Positions 1 to 11,189 of a stretch of DNA of 64,000 nucleotides are shown here, piece by piece. The notes under the pieces were generated by a model. The model saw nothing but the letters and a program-made list of their open reading frames with translations. It did no database searches and was not told the DNA's origin. The stretch lies in NCBI GenBank assembly GCA_030704615.1, contig CM060734.1:47756042-47820041 (forward strand), read 5' to 3'. A program made the translations under genes and the position numbers. The first letter of the stretch is position 1; each line of letters begins with the position of its first letter. Source of the DNA: Takakia lepidozioides. Its lineage: Eukaryota > Streptophyta > Takakiopsida > Takakiales > Takakiaceae.

Positions 1-1390
1 TGTATTGCTTGTGCAATGCTTCACAGCCCCAAGTTCTATTACGCTTTCGGGTTTGAGAATGTAGTTAAATAGGACATGATCCACATGTGATTGCTAAATC
101 ACTGTGCTTTGTGTAATCACTTTTAGAAGTACCCAATGCCCCCTCACCCCTCACTCTCAGTCCCAGTCAGCCTGTTCACTCAACTATCATTCACCTCAAA
201 GCTTCATTCGTGTCATGTTGACCCAAGTTTATAGTTAGGGTTCCCTTTGCTCTGAAATGTCAACCTTGAAAATATGAGTACATTGACTGTTACATCAGCA
301 CTTGCACTTGCCAGTATACATAAAGTCATGCTTGCTTGTTGCCAACTCTTCAGCTTCGCCGTCTGTGTCTTCACCTGCCAATTACCCTTCCCTCAATTTC
401 TGGAAGGCTCTTGGGAAGTACGTAAGCAATACTTCCCTGGCATTCAAGAACCAACAAGAACCCAAGTCCAAATGGGGCCCTATCAACAACAAGATAATCA
501 CCCCAGATGTCCTTTGCGACCCACGTCTTCTCATCTATATAGACAGTCAAACCTGCGCAATTACCAGAGCACACACGTCTGCCATAGAACCTAATAAGAC
601 AGTTTCACTTTTGGTGTGACCAACCCAGTGCCATGCACTCCTGCAAACAATATACCCGGCTTGGTAGATCAAGATCATAAACAAATTAACAGTAATGTCA
701 TGTTGTATTACCATGTAAACATTTCGATGGGTGGCAACATGGCATTGTTGGTCTGGGCCACCATAACCTGTGTAAAGCCAACGGACACTTCCCATATCCC
801 TCATTTGAAATTGCTGGGGGACAACATCACCTTCACAAAAAGGAACTCTTCATGAAATCGTTCAAAGCCACAGGGTTGACCACTAACCAGCCCTGTCCAA
901 ATGGAGGAATTGGTATTCTTTGCCCGGCCTTTGCCCAGCTTCAAGTGGGCTCAGAGTTTGAAGCATTCTTGTGTGATTATGGAGGCCCATTTTTCAAAGA
1001 ACTCCACAATTTCGGTTATGGGAGCCGCACATTGTGAGCACACGTTTATGATTAAACACAAAGCATGCGTGAGTAAGAACCCGACTTGGCCATCACTGAA
1101 TGGTTCATGCTACTCCCTAGAAAGTAAGAGGAATAAACACGTGAATGTCCTCTCGAATTTACTTACTCTTGTATCCATGGATACACCAACGAAAATGAAG
1201 TAAAAGTGCGGCTATATAGATTAATGCATGTCTACAATACGCACTTCCGTCTTCGATACTAACGCCTACGAACTATGATTCAATTCAACTGTAATAAGCA
1301 ACACACATCTGACATCGCTGAAGATACAGTTCCACCGCTCTCTAACCCGCAAAAGATCTTCAGCGTGAGTGCCAAAAAGATGAGCTTTCT
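1..1390. other. No recognisable gene
   Basis: I see only short frames without recognisable protein similarity, biased composition or splice-consistent exons. No repeat shared with the rest of the window was noticed here. Confidence 0.5.
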
Positions 1391-1393
1391 CAA

Positions 1394-2023
1394 TTATGAA
1401 CGATTGTGCTCCTTCTCGGTGGTCCACAACATACACCATGTAGCACTCGAAGAATCGTCCGTCGTAACACAATCAGCTCCGATAGAAGCCAACGCGTCAA
1501 TGGCTTTGATGATGCTCACCTTCTTAAATTGCGGATCCTTGTGCGTGCTACGCAAGGCCCGCTGCTCGTCCTGAATCAGGTCCAGTAGATCTACAAGCTG
1601 CTGCTGCTGCGGCCATCCTCCATCATTTCCTAGATGCAATTTGATGACTACTAGGGCTGCAGTCGATGCATCGCCACGACGCCATTCAGAGTTTGATTGA
1701 CAGTAAGTTACATGTCGAGCAGCCTCGTGAGCGTCACGCAAGTTCCTAAAGTTAAAGGGTGTAGCGAATTTAGTAAACGACCAAGTGCTATGTTTATGCA
1801 AAACCCAAACTTGGGCCTTGTTGTATCCTTGCGTATGTACATACAAGCACGCAGGTCTCCAAACTCCCACTTGTTGGGACAAGCCATGCTCGAGGAGTTG
1901 GGCCTCAGTGAATGTAATACAAGTCCTACTCCTTGAAGTTAACTGCAGACATGGGAGAAGAACCGGTGGATGAAACCTTGTGTAAGAAGATGGTCGGAAA
2001 ACTAATCTACTTGACGAACACAA
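1394..2023 (-). CDS. Orphan open frame, partly duplicated at 9.75 kb
   Basis: This is a 209-codon frame of unknown function. The stretch from roughly 1930 down to 1394 reads like protein, with a Gln run (WPQQQQLVDLLDL) and mixed hydrophobic and charged content. The first 30 codons lie at the edge of the Copia remnant and are probably not part of it. About 115 bp (1757-1870) recur at 9746-9865 next to another F-box copy, but the frame is not kept there. It may be an exon of a host gene broken by the Copia insertion, or part of a duplicated repeat. No domain was recognised and no function is proposed. Confidence 0.25.
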   Translation of the reverse strand: MCSSSRLVFRPSSYTRFHPPVLLPCLQLTSRSRTCITFTEAQLLEHGLSQQVGVWRPACLYVHTQGYNKAQVWVLHKHSTWSFTKFATPFNFRNLRDAHEAARHVTYCQSNSEWRRGDASTAALVVIKLHLGNDGGWPQQQQLVDLLDLIQDEQRALRSTHKDPQFKKVSIIKAIDALASIGADCVTTDDSSSATWCMLWTTEKEHNRS

Positions 2024-2748
2024 GGCCAGATATCAGCTTCGCAGTCGGGATGGTTAGCAGGTTCATGACTGCACCCCAGAAGCCTCACATGGAGGCAATC
2101 AAGAGGAGCTTCCGATACATGAGGAACGATGGATTACGGATTAATGTTCCATGCAGATGGAGGAGTGGAACAAGATGGCTTTGTTGACGCTGATTGGGCA
2201 GGAGACCAAGATACCAGATCTACGGAGGATTTGTGTTTCGACTTGGAGGATCGCCGGTGACATGGTCGAGTAAACGTCAACCGTCTGTATCCCTATCATC
2301 TACAGAAGCAGAATACAGAGCTATAACTGGAGGATCAAAGGAATCGATCTGGTTGCAGGCACTGACTCAAGAACATGGTTTTCTCATAGGTAAAGCTGCT
2401 CAATTATGGTGTGACAACTCCAGTGCCATTAAGATGGCAAACAATCCAGTTTTTCACGCAAGGAGAAGCTTGAAAGCATATAGAAGTGCACTATCATTTC
2501 ATTAGAGAAAAGATCTTGAGTGGAGAAATAGATTTGAACCATGTCTCATCAGAGGATCAACTTGCTGATATTCTTACAAAACCACTAGGAAAACGTAAGT
2601 TCTCTCACTTTAGAGATGCTCTAGGAGTGATCAGTCTACAGCAGGTGATAAGTCAACAGAAGCTAAATTCATAGTCACTCTACCTAGGGGACCAGAGCGA
2701 GGAGTACTTCGATGCACGCTATGGCAGTGATCTGGGTGTGAGAGAGGG
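1934..2748 (+). pseudogene. Copia (Ty1) retrotransposon pol remnant, RT end and RNase H
   Basis: Three frames in succession (1933-2187, 2194-2505, 2486-2674) give the end of a Copia pol. The tail of the reverse transcriptase shows the family motif GKLIYLTNTRPDISFAV. RNase H follows with VTWSSKRQPSVSLSSTEAEY and WCDNSSAI, then the usual Copia C-terminus with DQLADILTKPL. Two frameshifts (near 2150-2190 and 2480) and the lack of everything upstream of the RT tail make it a 5'-truncated pseudogene. It ends in a polypurine-like GAGAGAGGG directly before the LTR. The left end is abrupt near 1934. Confidence 0.85.
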
Positions 2749-3010
2749 TGTTGGGATATTTCAGATCTGGGGCCTATAGTTCATAAAGTGTGCACATGAG
2801 ATATAGAGACATAGTGTCGGCTGTAATTTAATGGTAGACAGCCATTTATTTAGCTTGGGATTCTTTCCATGGCATGTATCCTTCGCGATAATCCCACGCA
2901 TTAATGCCCTCAGTCCCTATATATTCCTATCTTCCTCTGTGTCTTCCTCTGTGTAATACATTGAGTTGAATACATTGCTGAGTGTTTCTTCACCACTTCC
3001 ATCCTTCACA
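2749..3010 (+). repeat. Copia 3' LTR, 262 bp
   Basis: It begins TGTTGGGATATTTC straight after a purine tract and ends ...CATCCTTCACA, so it has the TG...CA ends of an LTR. It contains a TATATATTCC box near 2921. Flank sequence starting GGGCC resumes at 3011 inside the leader of the F-box copy. No partner 5' LTR is in the window. Confidence 0.75.
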
Positions 3011-3524
3011 GGGCCGTGAGGAATGCCTATACCCAAGGATTGTGGCTACTTGGCTCTCTCTTCTGATCCACCAACGGGTATGGACAGTGAGGTGTGGAGT
3101 AGGCTGTCGTGCGACTTACTGGACAGGGTATTGGCATGCTTATCTTGCGCACATTTTTGCCGCTTACAGATGGTGTGCAAGCGCTGGCGATCTCTACCAG
3201 CAACTCGGGGTTTTATGCATCTCCGCCACCAAGTCGGTGTGGATCAGATAGAGCCATTCTTCATCTTTCCCTCGGACGCGGGGTGCATTTTCCCGCGACA
3301 TGGTGAGAACATGGGATTTTTGGAGTTTCTGTATCCATCATCATCTGCAAGGGGAGTGTTCAAGTTGCAAAAGATGGACCTCGCATTCTTTAGACCTTAC
3401 TTGCCTAATTGCGTCAGCCTTCTATTCTTTATCTACAGACGGAGGGTTGTTTTCCATGGTACTGAATTCATGTTGCTCATTCATTCGCACATCATCGTGT
3501 GCCTGAAGTGCCTGCAGATTACGC

Positions 3525-4150
3525 ACTAGAGAACCGGCCGTGTTTGGCCGATTCTGCCTTGCCCTATGGCCGCGCACAGGGCAGAGTCGGCCAAACACGG
3601 CCCGTTCACTGGCGTTAAAAGCATGTGTGGGGGATTCTCGTCGCTACGTGGCGCAATATGATTGCGGTTCGATTATCCCATATCGATTGCCCAGATTCAG
3701 AGCCCTGGAGAGGATATAAACGGGGGAGCCTAAGGTGAAGACGAATTGGTTGATGGCTGACGACATGGGCCTCAGCGGTAGGTTTGTCGTCCATCGTGCA
3801 TAATCGGCCATCACTGCTGATCCTGCCCTGGGTAGCCTGAGAATGAGGCTGAAAATGTGGGAGAATCTGCCACACGTGCTTCTAACATACTAGAGGACGC
3901 CCCCTAGGGTGCATTATGGCTCCTAGTGAGTCACTAGGGCGAGCCTGGGAGGGCGCGCCCTAGGGGGCGCGTTCCCTGGCGTAAAGGAATTTTGGGGATA
4001 GATTATGCGAGGCCTTGATTGGCTGCAGGCCATAATGAGCCATTAAAAGTCAAATTGCCGATTAAGGCAGTCAAACAACCAATTAGGAATGCAGAATGCG
4101 CCACCGCCGTGGAGCGTCGATCTTCTGAATTTTAATTTGCCTCAAAAAAG
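3525..4150. mobile_element. Insertion of unknown class in F-box copy 1
   Basis: Inverted copy 2 reads straight through this position, whereas copy 1 carries about 625 extra bases. The insert starts near a strong hairpin (3537-3603) and includes a second GC-rich inverted motif (3893-3970, with CGCCCCCTAGG and CCTAGGGGGCG). No coding sequence was found. The exact ends and the target duplication could not be fixed by eye because the host sequence around it has diverged. Confidence 0.5.
3537..3603. repeat. 67-bp near-perfect palindrome
   Basis: The arms GGCCGTGTTTGGCCGA and its complement TCGGCCAAACACGGCC face each other around a loop of about 35 bases, and the next bases (TTCTGCC and GGCAGA) also pair. 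This hairpin lies at the left edge of the insertion in F-box copy 1. It could be a terminal structure of a foldback element. Confidence 0.7.
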
Positions 4151-4477
4151 GCAGAATTTGCCCCCAAAATCCTTTAGGGAGAACATAATCGCGACCGGAG
4201 TTTTCTTAGTAAACTGGTGATGGATAGCAGAACTGGAGGGTACACGCTTTTTAGGGTTACAACATGGCCTCTAGGGCGTACCGAAGGGCTTCAAATGCAT
4301 AGAACTTTGGTCTACAACTCCATCTCCAACTCGTGAGAGGTAGGAAACATGCCGCTAACTAAGCCTTCCTATATAGCAGGCACTGCTAATTGTGGCAACG
4401 TTTTGTATGTCATGATCCACAATTTGACTTACCGTGGAGGTGGATCAACCCGCTACCAGTTGTTTGCTTATGATATT

Positions 4478-5145
4478 AGAGTTATCCGTAAAGTGAGCGT
4501 GAGTTTGGTACCCTGTTTGGACACACTTATGAGAATTTTTTCAAAGTGTCCACTTCCATGTATTGGATAATAGACAACATCTCTGATTTTACTCTGAATT
4601 TACCTGCAAGGATCCATGATGTGTTTGTCGCGGACATCACTCAATGTTACGAAACATACCCTTGACAGGTGAAGATAATTTGGGTGCCGCCATCGAATTT
4701 CCCGAACTTGTTGTTCCTCGCTGGGATCCATAGTGAGTGATTGGATCGAGGGTGAGCAATGTGGTATTGCTGCAATCTAGCTTCGGAGAGCTCAATCCAT
4801 GTACCAGTCTTAGGAGAAGAGGGTCCCCAGGTTTCATCCTCAGTTTGAGTAAATCCGTAAAGTGCAGAAAACTGGGCATGAAGTCAGAAAAGAGGGCACC
4901 AAATCAAAAACTGGGGATGAGGGCAACGGCTGCTCACGCGAGCTCGTGAGCTCTGACTACCTCCTCCTCGACGACGAACAAAACTCGGGTCCAAACTCCT
5001 GCCACCCCCATTTTCCTAGTCCTGGCAGTTTGGTCCTGTGTTTTTTTCTAGTCGTACTGCTTGATCCTGAGTTTTGAGTCTCATGCCCAGTTTTGGCCAA
5101 ACTCGGGGTTCTCATGCCGAGTTTAGGACCCTTTATGGATAACTC
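4478..5145. mobile_element. Non-autonomous TIR element in F-box copy 1
   Basis: Terminal inverted repeats GAGTTATCC(G/A)TAAAG lie at 4479-4493 and 5131-5145. TATT is duplicated on both sides (4474-4477 and 5146-5149). Removing the insert and one TATT gives GATATTGGCACC, matching the uninterrupted reading (YDIGTG) of inverted copy 2. The interior has no coding frame of note. Size and structure fit a MITE-like DNA transposon; the superfamily is not identified. Confidence 0.75.
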
Positions 5146-5607
5146 TATTGGCACCGGAGTTTGGACGGAGTTTGGACGGAGTTTAAGACACATATGTCGG
5201 AGCAAAGATCTATGTGCTTGTTCATGGATAGCCGGGGCGGCAAGTTGGTAGTTGGGACTACTCTGGGCCGCGTTAGGCTGAGCACGCCATGTTTATGGGA
5301 ATTGAATGTCTCCACTCGAGAATGGAAGCAATTGCCCGAAATTCCTGATAAACTATTGCACGACTTCTTTGCAATTTACAAGCACAAAGTTTGGTATTTA
5401 AAATTTTGTGGTGATTTATACGTAGTCTTCATGGCCCTCGAAGCCCTTAGATCAGAAATACTGGCATTTGACATTGTAGAAGAATCGTGGATGCTAACAA
5501 AACATCCATTGGACTCTCCCACTCGTGCAATTCTATGGCCTTATGGACTTAGAGGAGGGTTTTCTGGACAGTTTTGTATGGGGAGGAATGTGTAGTTTTG
5601 AGTAATC

Positions 5608-5820
5608 AACCAACAGTCGGTAGCTCACTTGGATATTGGTTCTAGGTTCAAATCCTGCTAACTTGACGGGTGCGGTATAGTGTTCTGCCCCTCCCCTTGC
5701 TTGCTACCTCATGGCAAGGTTAGGTTACTTTCTCCTCTCACTATTGTTAAGGGGCCTGATTTGTGAGTGCCCGCTCCCGGTGAATTTCCCTTTTCAAATA
5801 AAATTCAAATTAAAAAATAA
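5608..5820 (+). mobile_element. tRNA-derived SINE, copy 1
   Basis: The head has a pol III A-box-like GTAGCTCACTTGG and a B-box-like GGTTCAAATCC, then a family-specific body (GGGGCCTGATTTGTGAGTG) and an A-rich tail. The same element occurs inverted at 6965-7164 and independently at 47613. It sits just downstream of the F-box copy and is shared by both arms of the inverted duplication, so it predates it. Confidence 0.8.
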
Positions 5821-5955
5821 TGATCTGCATGGGTTATTGGCAAGGAGTTGTATCACTTTTGTATAAATCCAACAACCAAGTTGTAGCCATGCACCTCATA
5901 CATACCTACCACCTCCAAAGTGGTTCTCGGGTCGTAGCTTTTGTTTTTTTATTTT

Positions 5956-6840
5956 TATTTTTGCATCATATTCTAGACAAGTCCCTTTTTCAAAAACCTT
6001 CCCATCATAATGGATCTGCTAAAATTAGGTGGAAGTGAAAATTCACAGTGACCCAATTTGGATTATAAAGTATTGATGCATCTGGGATTACCTTCTCAGT
6101 TATTAACATCACTCCCGCTTGATGCACCCACAATGTAGCATTTGCATATGTGGCTCTCCGTCTTTTCAGAACATCTTCAGTCAACCTCGCCCTTATATTT
6201 CTGATTGGGTATTGTTGAAGTGGAATCAATGCCACAATGCTTCAAGGAAGAAAAAAAAATCAAATGATGTCCAAGCAACAGCAGAGAACAAAAAAGAGGG
6301 AATTTTCACAAGGTTAAAAGATAACTTGTTGTTTCATGGATACGAAAGGTTGTTGCAACTTGAGGTAAGTTACTTGTTGAGCCCAAACTGGCTGCACCCG
6401 GGCATCATTCATGTGTAGTGGAGGGCCTTCCCCTGCATAACCCAAGTTAAATTGGAGGACCCTTCCGCCGTTGAATGGGTGTAGGTTCCGCATCTGAAGG
6501 TAGGTCAGATAACAATGGAACAAATTCTAAAGTATTCTAAAGTGCTTTATGTTTTATGCATCAAGACTTATTTATAATATGATCATTTTTCTTTTCTATT
6601 TTTTTAAATACAAGGAAATACCCTCAAACAACCATCCAAACATGCAACGATCTGATCGCTTATTAGGCACTTAAGGTTAACATCCTCCGTCTTTTTCTTT
6701 TAAAAACAAATATGCAAAATATACGGAAAACATTATTTATATATATATATATATATACGCCTCTCGAACGAAGTGTAAATCATGGTGTCTCTTGACCTAA
6801 AGGGCTACTGCCAGTAGGAAAAATGGACACCTTTTGTGAC
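5956..6840. other. Spacer between inverted arms, no gene seen
   Basis: AT-rich sequence with no convincing coding frame. It holds a (TA)n microsatellite at about 6737-6757. This is the centre of the inverted duplication. Confidence 0.6.
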
Positions 6841-6964
6841 ACCAATTGGTGGATTGACCCGACAACCACTTTGGAGGTGGTAGGTGTGTATGAGGTGTAT
6901 GGGTACAACTTGGTTGTTGGATTTATACAAGAGCGATACAACTCCGTGTAACCCATGGAGATCA

Positions 6965-7164
6965 TTATTTTTAATTTGAATTTTATTTGAAAAGGGAGCG
7001 ACCACTGAAAAATCAGGCCCCTTAACACGTGAGAGAGGAAAATAATGTAACCTTGCCATGAGGTAGCAAGCAAGGGAAGGGGGATAACACTATACTGCAC
7101 CCGTCAAGTTAGCAGGATTTGAACCTAGAACCAATATCCAAGTGAGCTACCGACTGTTGGTTGA
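6965..7164 (-). mobile_element. tRNA-derived SINE, copy 2 (inverted arm)
   Basis: Reverse complement of the element at 5608-5820, with the same flank. The head (GTAGCTCACTTGG on the minus strand) and the A-rich tail are both kept. Confidence 0.8.
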
Positions 7165-7284
7165 TTACTCAAAAACTACACATTTCTCCCCATACAAAAC
7201 TGAAAACCCTTCTACAAGTCCATAATACCCTCGAATTGGACGAGTGGGAGCGTCGAATGGATGTTTTGTTAGCATCCACGATTC

Positions 7285-8051
7285 TCATACAATGTCAAAT
7301 GCCAGTACTTCTGATTTGGGGTCCATGAAGACTACGTATAGATCACCCCAAAATTTTGCATACCAACGTTTATAAGTTGCAAAGAAGTTGTGCAATAGTT
7401 TATCCGGAATTTTTGGGTATTGTTTCCATTCTCGAGTGGAGACATTCAATTCCCATAAACATGGTGTGCTCAGCTCCCCAGTGCGGCTCAGAGTAGTCCC
7501 AGCTACCAACTTGCTGCCCCGACTATCCATGAACAAGCGCATAAATTTTTGCTTGAAGTCATCCGGCATATGTGTCTTAAACTCCGTCCAAACTCCGGTG
7601 CCAATATCATAAACAAACAACTGGTAGCGGGTTGATCCAACTCCAAAATAAGTCCCATTATTGGTCATGACACACATAACGTTGCCACATTTAGCAGTAC
7701 CCACTATCGTATTAGATGGCTCAGTTAGCGGCATGTTTCATGCCTGCCACGAGTTGGAGATGGAAGTTATGTGCATTTGAACCCCTTCGGTATACCATAT
7801 TGTAACCCTAATAAGCGTGTACCTCCAGTTCTGCTATCCATCACCAGTTTACTAAGACATTTGTGCTCGCGATGTTCTCCGTAAAGTGGAGGCAATTTCG
7901 GTAAGCATCTGCAACACTTCGAGATTGGATTGAACACGATGATGTGCGAACGCTCACATAAGCCACATAAATCCAGTGCGATGGAAAGCAACCCTCCGTC
8001 TGTAGATATAGAATGATAAGCCGGTGAAGGGTAGTAACCTGCTGTTGACAT
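7285..8051 (-). pseudogene. F-box/kelch-type gene, copy 2, lacks the F-box end
   Basis: Two minus-strand frames (8051-7767 and 7734-7285) give the kelch-like part of the same protein as copy 1: STDGGLLS, LVMDSRTGG, STRYQLFVYDIGTGVWTEF, LSTPCLWELNVSTREWKQ, and an end at LAFDIV. The F-box part is missing. Upstream, the gene is cut by the Gypsy remnant starting near 8305. The two frames are separated by a short frame break around 7740-7766. It serves as the empty-site reference for the two insertions in copy 1. Confidence 0.7.
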
Positions 8052-8304
8052 GTCTATTGAGACGCAATAGTGCTATTCAAGAATACTTCAGGACACCTTA
8101 AACTTGTCAAATCAAAAAGAATTTTATATGGGCATAACAAGCACTTGAAGGGCTTTCCAATTATATAAAATTTGTGTGGTTTCATGCTGAACTCGATGTC
8201 ATAGATTTGGATCAAATGCGCCATCTGCGCTGAAAAATAAATTGTGATATCATTTTTGGGGTCCTATTAGTTACCTCAAACCTCACCGGGATACGACACT
8301 ATAG

Positions 8305-9345
8305 TGAGCTTTGTAGACAAATTGAGCAAGATGATACACATCCGTCCAACTAGAAAATCTGTCACTGCACCCGAACTAGCTTAACTATATCTGGAAGCGG
8401 TCTATTCCCATCATGGGCTATCTAAAGTTCCCACTACTGACAGGGGTACCCAATTTATTAGCTTGTTTTAAAAAAGCTTATTTGGTCTTTTTAACCAAAT
8501 TAGCTATGTCAACAGCCTATCATCCGGAGTCAGATGGACAGACAAAACAAGCGAATCGTACAATTGAAGACATGTTGCGGGCCTTTACGTTAGAAGAACA
8601 AGAAAAGTGAGATTGGTTATTACCATAGGTAGAATTTTCATACAATAACTCGGTCAACGCGTCAACGAAAGAAATTTAAAAAATAAAAATGTATGACGAG
8701 CACCCAAATGTGCCAACAACTCTTACAAAGTTCAAGTTACCAAATTAGGAGTTATCCAAGGTAGCCGCGACTAACGTATTTGTGCAACAAATTCGACGGG
8801 GAGTATGTCAAGCTAAAGAGAAGCTGATGGTTGCCCAAAATTGCCAAAAGCAGTATGCAAATACACGTCGACGGGATGAGAAGTTTGCAGTTGGGGATCA
8901 AATGTGGTTGTCTACAGCCAATTTACACATCATTGGATCGCGAGAACTAGGGGTACGGTTCATTGGTTTTTTTTTTATCATTAAACGTATTGGAGCAGTA
9001 GCATACAAGCTGGAGTTACCACCACATATGAAGATCCACCCGGTGTTTCACGTTTCTCTACTACGTCGTTACGAACCTCGACCATCAATATTCAAAGATA
9101 ATCAAGAACCACAACCTTTACCAAAATTGATAGACGGAAATGAAGAGTAGGATGTCGACGGTGTTCTAAAAAAACGCACATACAAACGAGGGCGACATGA
9201 GGTGTTGGAGTATTTGGTTTTATGGAAATGATTTTCATTATATGAAGCTACCTGGGAACCGGTGCAAAATCTCGTAAATGCTCAATTGACAATTCAAGCT
9301 TTTGAAAATTCGAACAACGAGGACGTTGCTTCTTGAAAGAGGAGA
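8305..9345 (+). pseudogene. Gypsy chromovirus remnant: integrase core to chromodomain
   Basis: Reading from about 8305 gives a DDE integrase core (SFVDKLSKMIH, then [25 protein letters not shown] with the third catalytic region). The C-terminal part follows, with FAVGDQMWLSTANL and KIHPVFHVSLLRRYEP (8782-9150), then a broken chromodomain ending in a YEATWEPVQNL motif (to about 9300). Several in-frame stops (near 8608, 8680, 9150 and 9230) and missing gag, RT and RNase H show that it is dead and 5'-truncated. Several stops replace expected Trp or Gln codons, as deamination would do. Confidence 0.8.
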
Positions 9346-9349
9346 GGAT

Positions 9350-9725
9350 TATAACAAGGTAGAATCTAGAAGGTTCTAGATGGAGAAAGAAAGCTCCCTA
9401 GAAGTTTTCAAAATAACTAGGAAGGTTCCTAGGAAGTTTGACTTAAGGGAGTTTGACTTGAGGCTCTCAAATCAAACCTATAAGATATTTATATTATGGA
9501 GAGTAGGTCAAATATTTGATAAAGTCATATTATGGAGAATATGTCAAACCTAGGAAGGTTGATTTTAGGAAGTTTTGACTTGAGGCTCTCAAGTCAAACC
9601 TTTAAAATAATCATATTGTGAAGAGTATATAAACATGCAATGAAAGCCTAGAAGACATCGAGTTGTTTTGGGAAAAAGTTGAGAAATACTTCTATTCTAG
9701 TTTGTGTAGATCCTGGGTGTTACAT
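9350..9725 (+). repeat. Probable 3' LTR of the Gypsy remnant
   Basis: It follows a purine tract (AAAGAGGAGAGGAT) and ends in GGGTGTTACA. It contains direct repeats around AGTTTGACTT and a TATATAAAC box near 9628. The start is eroded (TATAACA where TGTAACA would be expected), so the left border is approximate. Confidence 0.55.
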
Positions 9726-9745
9726 TAGGTCGACTCGTCCACTAG

Positions 9746-10350
9746 GTGTAGCGAATTTAGTAAACGACCAATGCTATGTTTATGCAAAACCCTAACTTGG
9801 ACCTTCTTGTCTCCTTGCGTATGTACATACAAGTACGCATATCTCCAGACTCCCACTTCCTTCTTTCACATATTACGAGTTCGTGGTGGCACATGACAAA
9901 ACAAAGTCTAAAGTAGAACAAAGCTTCGTGACAGCAGGCCGGGAGGGTGCCTCTACCCAAGGATTGTGGCTACTTGGCTCTCTCTTATGATCCACCAACG
10001 GGTATGGACAGTGAGGTGTGGAGTAGGCTGTCATGCGACTTACTAGACAGGGTATTGGCATGCTTATCTTGCGAATTTTTTTGCCGCTTACGGATGGTGT
10101 GCAAGCGCTGGGAATCTCTGCCAGCAACTCGGGGTTTTATGCATCTCCGCCACCAAGTCAGTCTCGATCAAATAGAGCCATTCTTCATCTTTCCCTCGGA
10201 CTAGGGGTGCATTTCCCCGCAACATGGTGAGAACATGCGATTTTTGGAATTTCTGTATCCATCATCATCTGCAAGGGGGAGTGTTCAAGTTTGCAAAAGA
10301 TGGACCTCACATTCCTTAGACCAGATGTCTCAAATTGTTGTACTCCTTTA
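9746..10350 (+). pseudogene. F-box gene copy 3, N-terminal fragment
   Basis: Positions 9746-9865 repeat 1757-1870, and 9945-10330 repeat 3015-3395, so this is a second copy of the segment split by Copia at 1934-3010. The frame 9947-10204 keeps the whole F-box (LSCDLLDRVLACLS, FCRLRMVCKRWESLP). It stops at SD* where copy 1 reads on, and a shifted frame follows. The kelch part is absent. It is a truncated pseudogene of the same family. Confidence 0.75.
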
Positions 10351-10379
10351 GGACTCAATTTGCACACCATAGCATGTGA

Positions 10380-11189
10380 GGGTCCTCTCGGGATTTTTCA
10401 TGTGCTTATGTAAGGTATGGAAGTATGAAAAAGGGATAGTAGACCTGGAAAACCACAAAAGCCCATTCTCGTAGGAATTTGCTCCTTTGCGGTATGCATA
10501 AGTTAGGGGCACCAAACTTTACTACTAATAAACCTAAAAAATTGGGCATAGTTCTTCACCAAAAGTGTTTAGCTATTGAAAAGGGAGGAGGACATGTTCT
10601 TGAAATGGCTACAAGATCCTTTAATTTTGAATTAGAGGCCCAAAGGAGTTCTCACAAATGAGATATCATTCATTGGAAATTCTTTTAAAATAGTCAATAT
10701 ATGAGATAATTTCAAAAAAATTACATGAGCATCTGCAGCATTGAAGTAGGCATTGAACAAACTAAACCCGGCCTAGAAGCGATCAAGGGAAAGAAAATGG
10801 CGACAAACAGAAGTCGAGGTAGTCCTGTAAGCTCAAAAATGGAGAGATGCGAGACAGTGTGAAACCGGATGAAAAATGTTTCACATACATAAAAGGATTG
10901 GATGTGGATAGTTTAGGGTCCTGTAATACGAAAACGGCGTTGGTGGCGTGATAGTTTCTTCTGACATTACGGGGAGTGCTTACGAGGAGGAGGAGAGACG
11001 AAGTGATCGATGGTGGCATTCTTGATTATGGCTGTCTGTGCAGTTTAAGGTCTCAGGAAGAAGCACAGACATGGCTCATGGTTTTTGAGCGCCGTGGTGA
11101 TCGTTCTTCATTCGAAGGCGTCTTAAGGGTGGTTCCTCATTATCTTGACATGCATGAGCAGTAGAAATTGAGGTGAGCTTGATGCTGGC
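10380..11189. other. No recognisable gene
   Basis: Short frames only. I recognised no domain, repeat or splice-consistent exon. Confidence 0.5.

Larger units (their letters stand above)
3023..5595 (+). pseudogene. F-box/kelch-type gene, copy 1, interrupted
   Basis: The N-terminal frame (3023-3529) holds an F-box: LSCDLLDRVLACLS followed by FCRLQMVCKRWRSLP, the usual substrate-adaptor signature of SCF ubiquitin ligases in plants. The kelch/beta-propeller-like part appears later: LVMDSRTGG near 4220, a segment with STRYQLFAYDI (4349-4480), then 5161-5595 with CLWELNVSTREWKQLPEIPDK. The parts are separated by two insertions (about 3525-4150 and 4478-5145), and the frame is also shifted near 3430. 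Comparison with the inverted copy at 7285-8051, which lacks both insertions, shows they are secondary. It is not expected to make a full protein. Confidence 0.75.
3420..8045. repeat. Large inverted duplication (arms ~3420-5955 and ~6840-8045)
   Basis: The 3' half of the F-box gene, the SINE and about 130 bp beyond it recur in reverse orientation across a spacer of about 0.9 kb. Arm 1 is longer because it gained the insertions at 3525-4150 and 4478-5145. The match past the SINE (5820-5935 against 6845-6965, with the shared AACAACCAAGTTGTA region) shows that the duplication extends beyond the gene. Confidence 0.8.

Noticed and set aside
1-1390. Several 60-106 codon frames near the left edge
   Set aside because: Overlapping frames on both strands without protein-like features.
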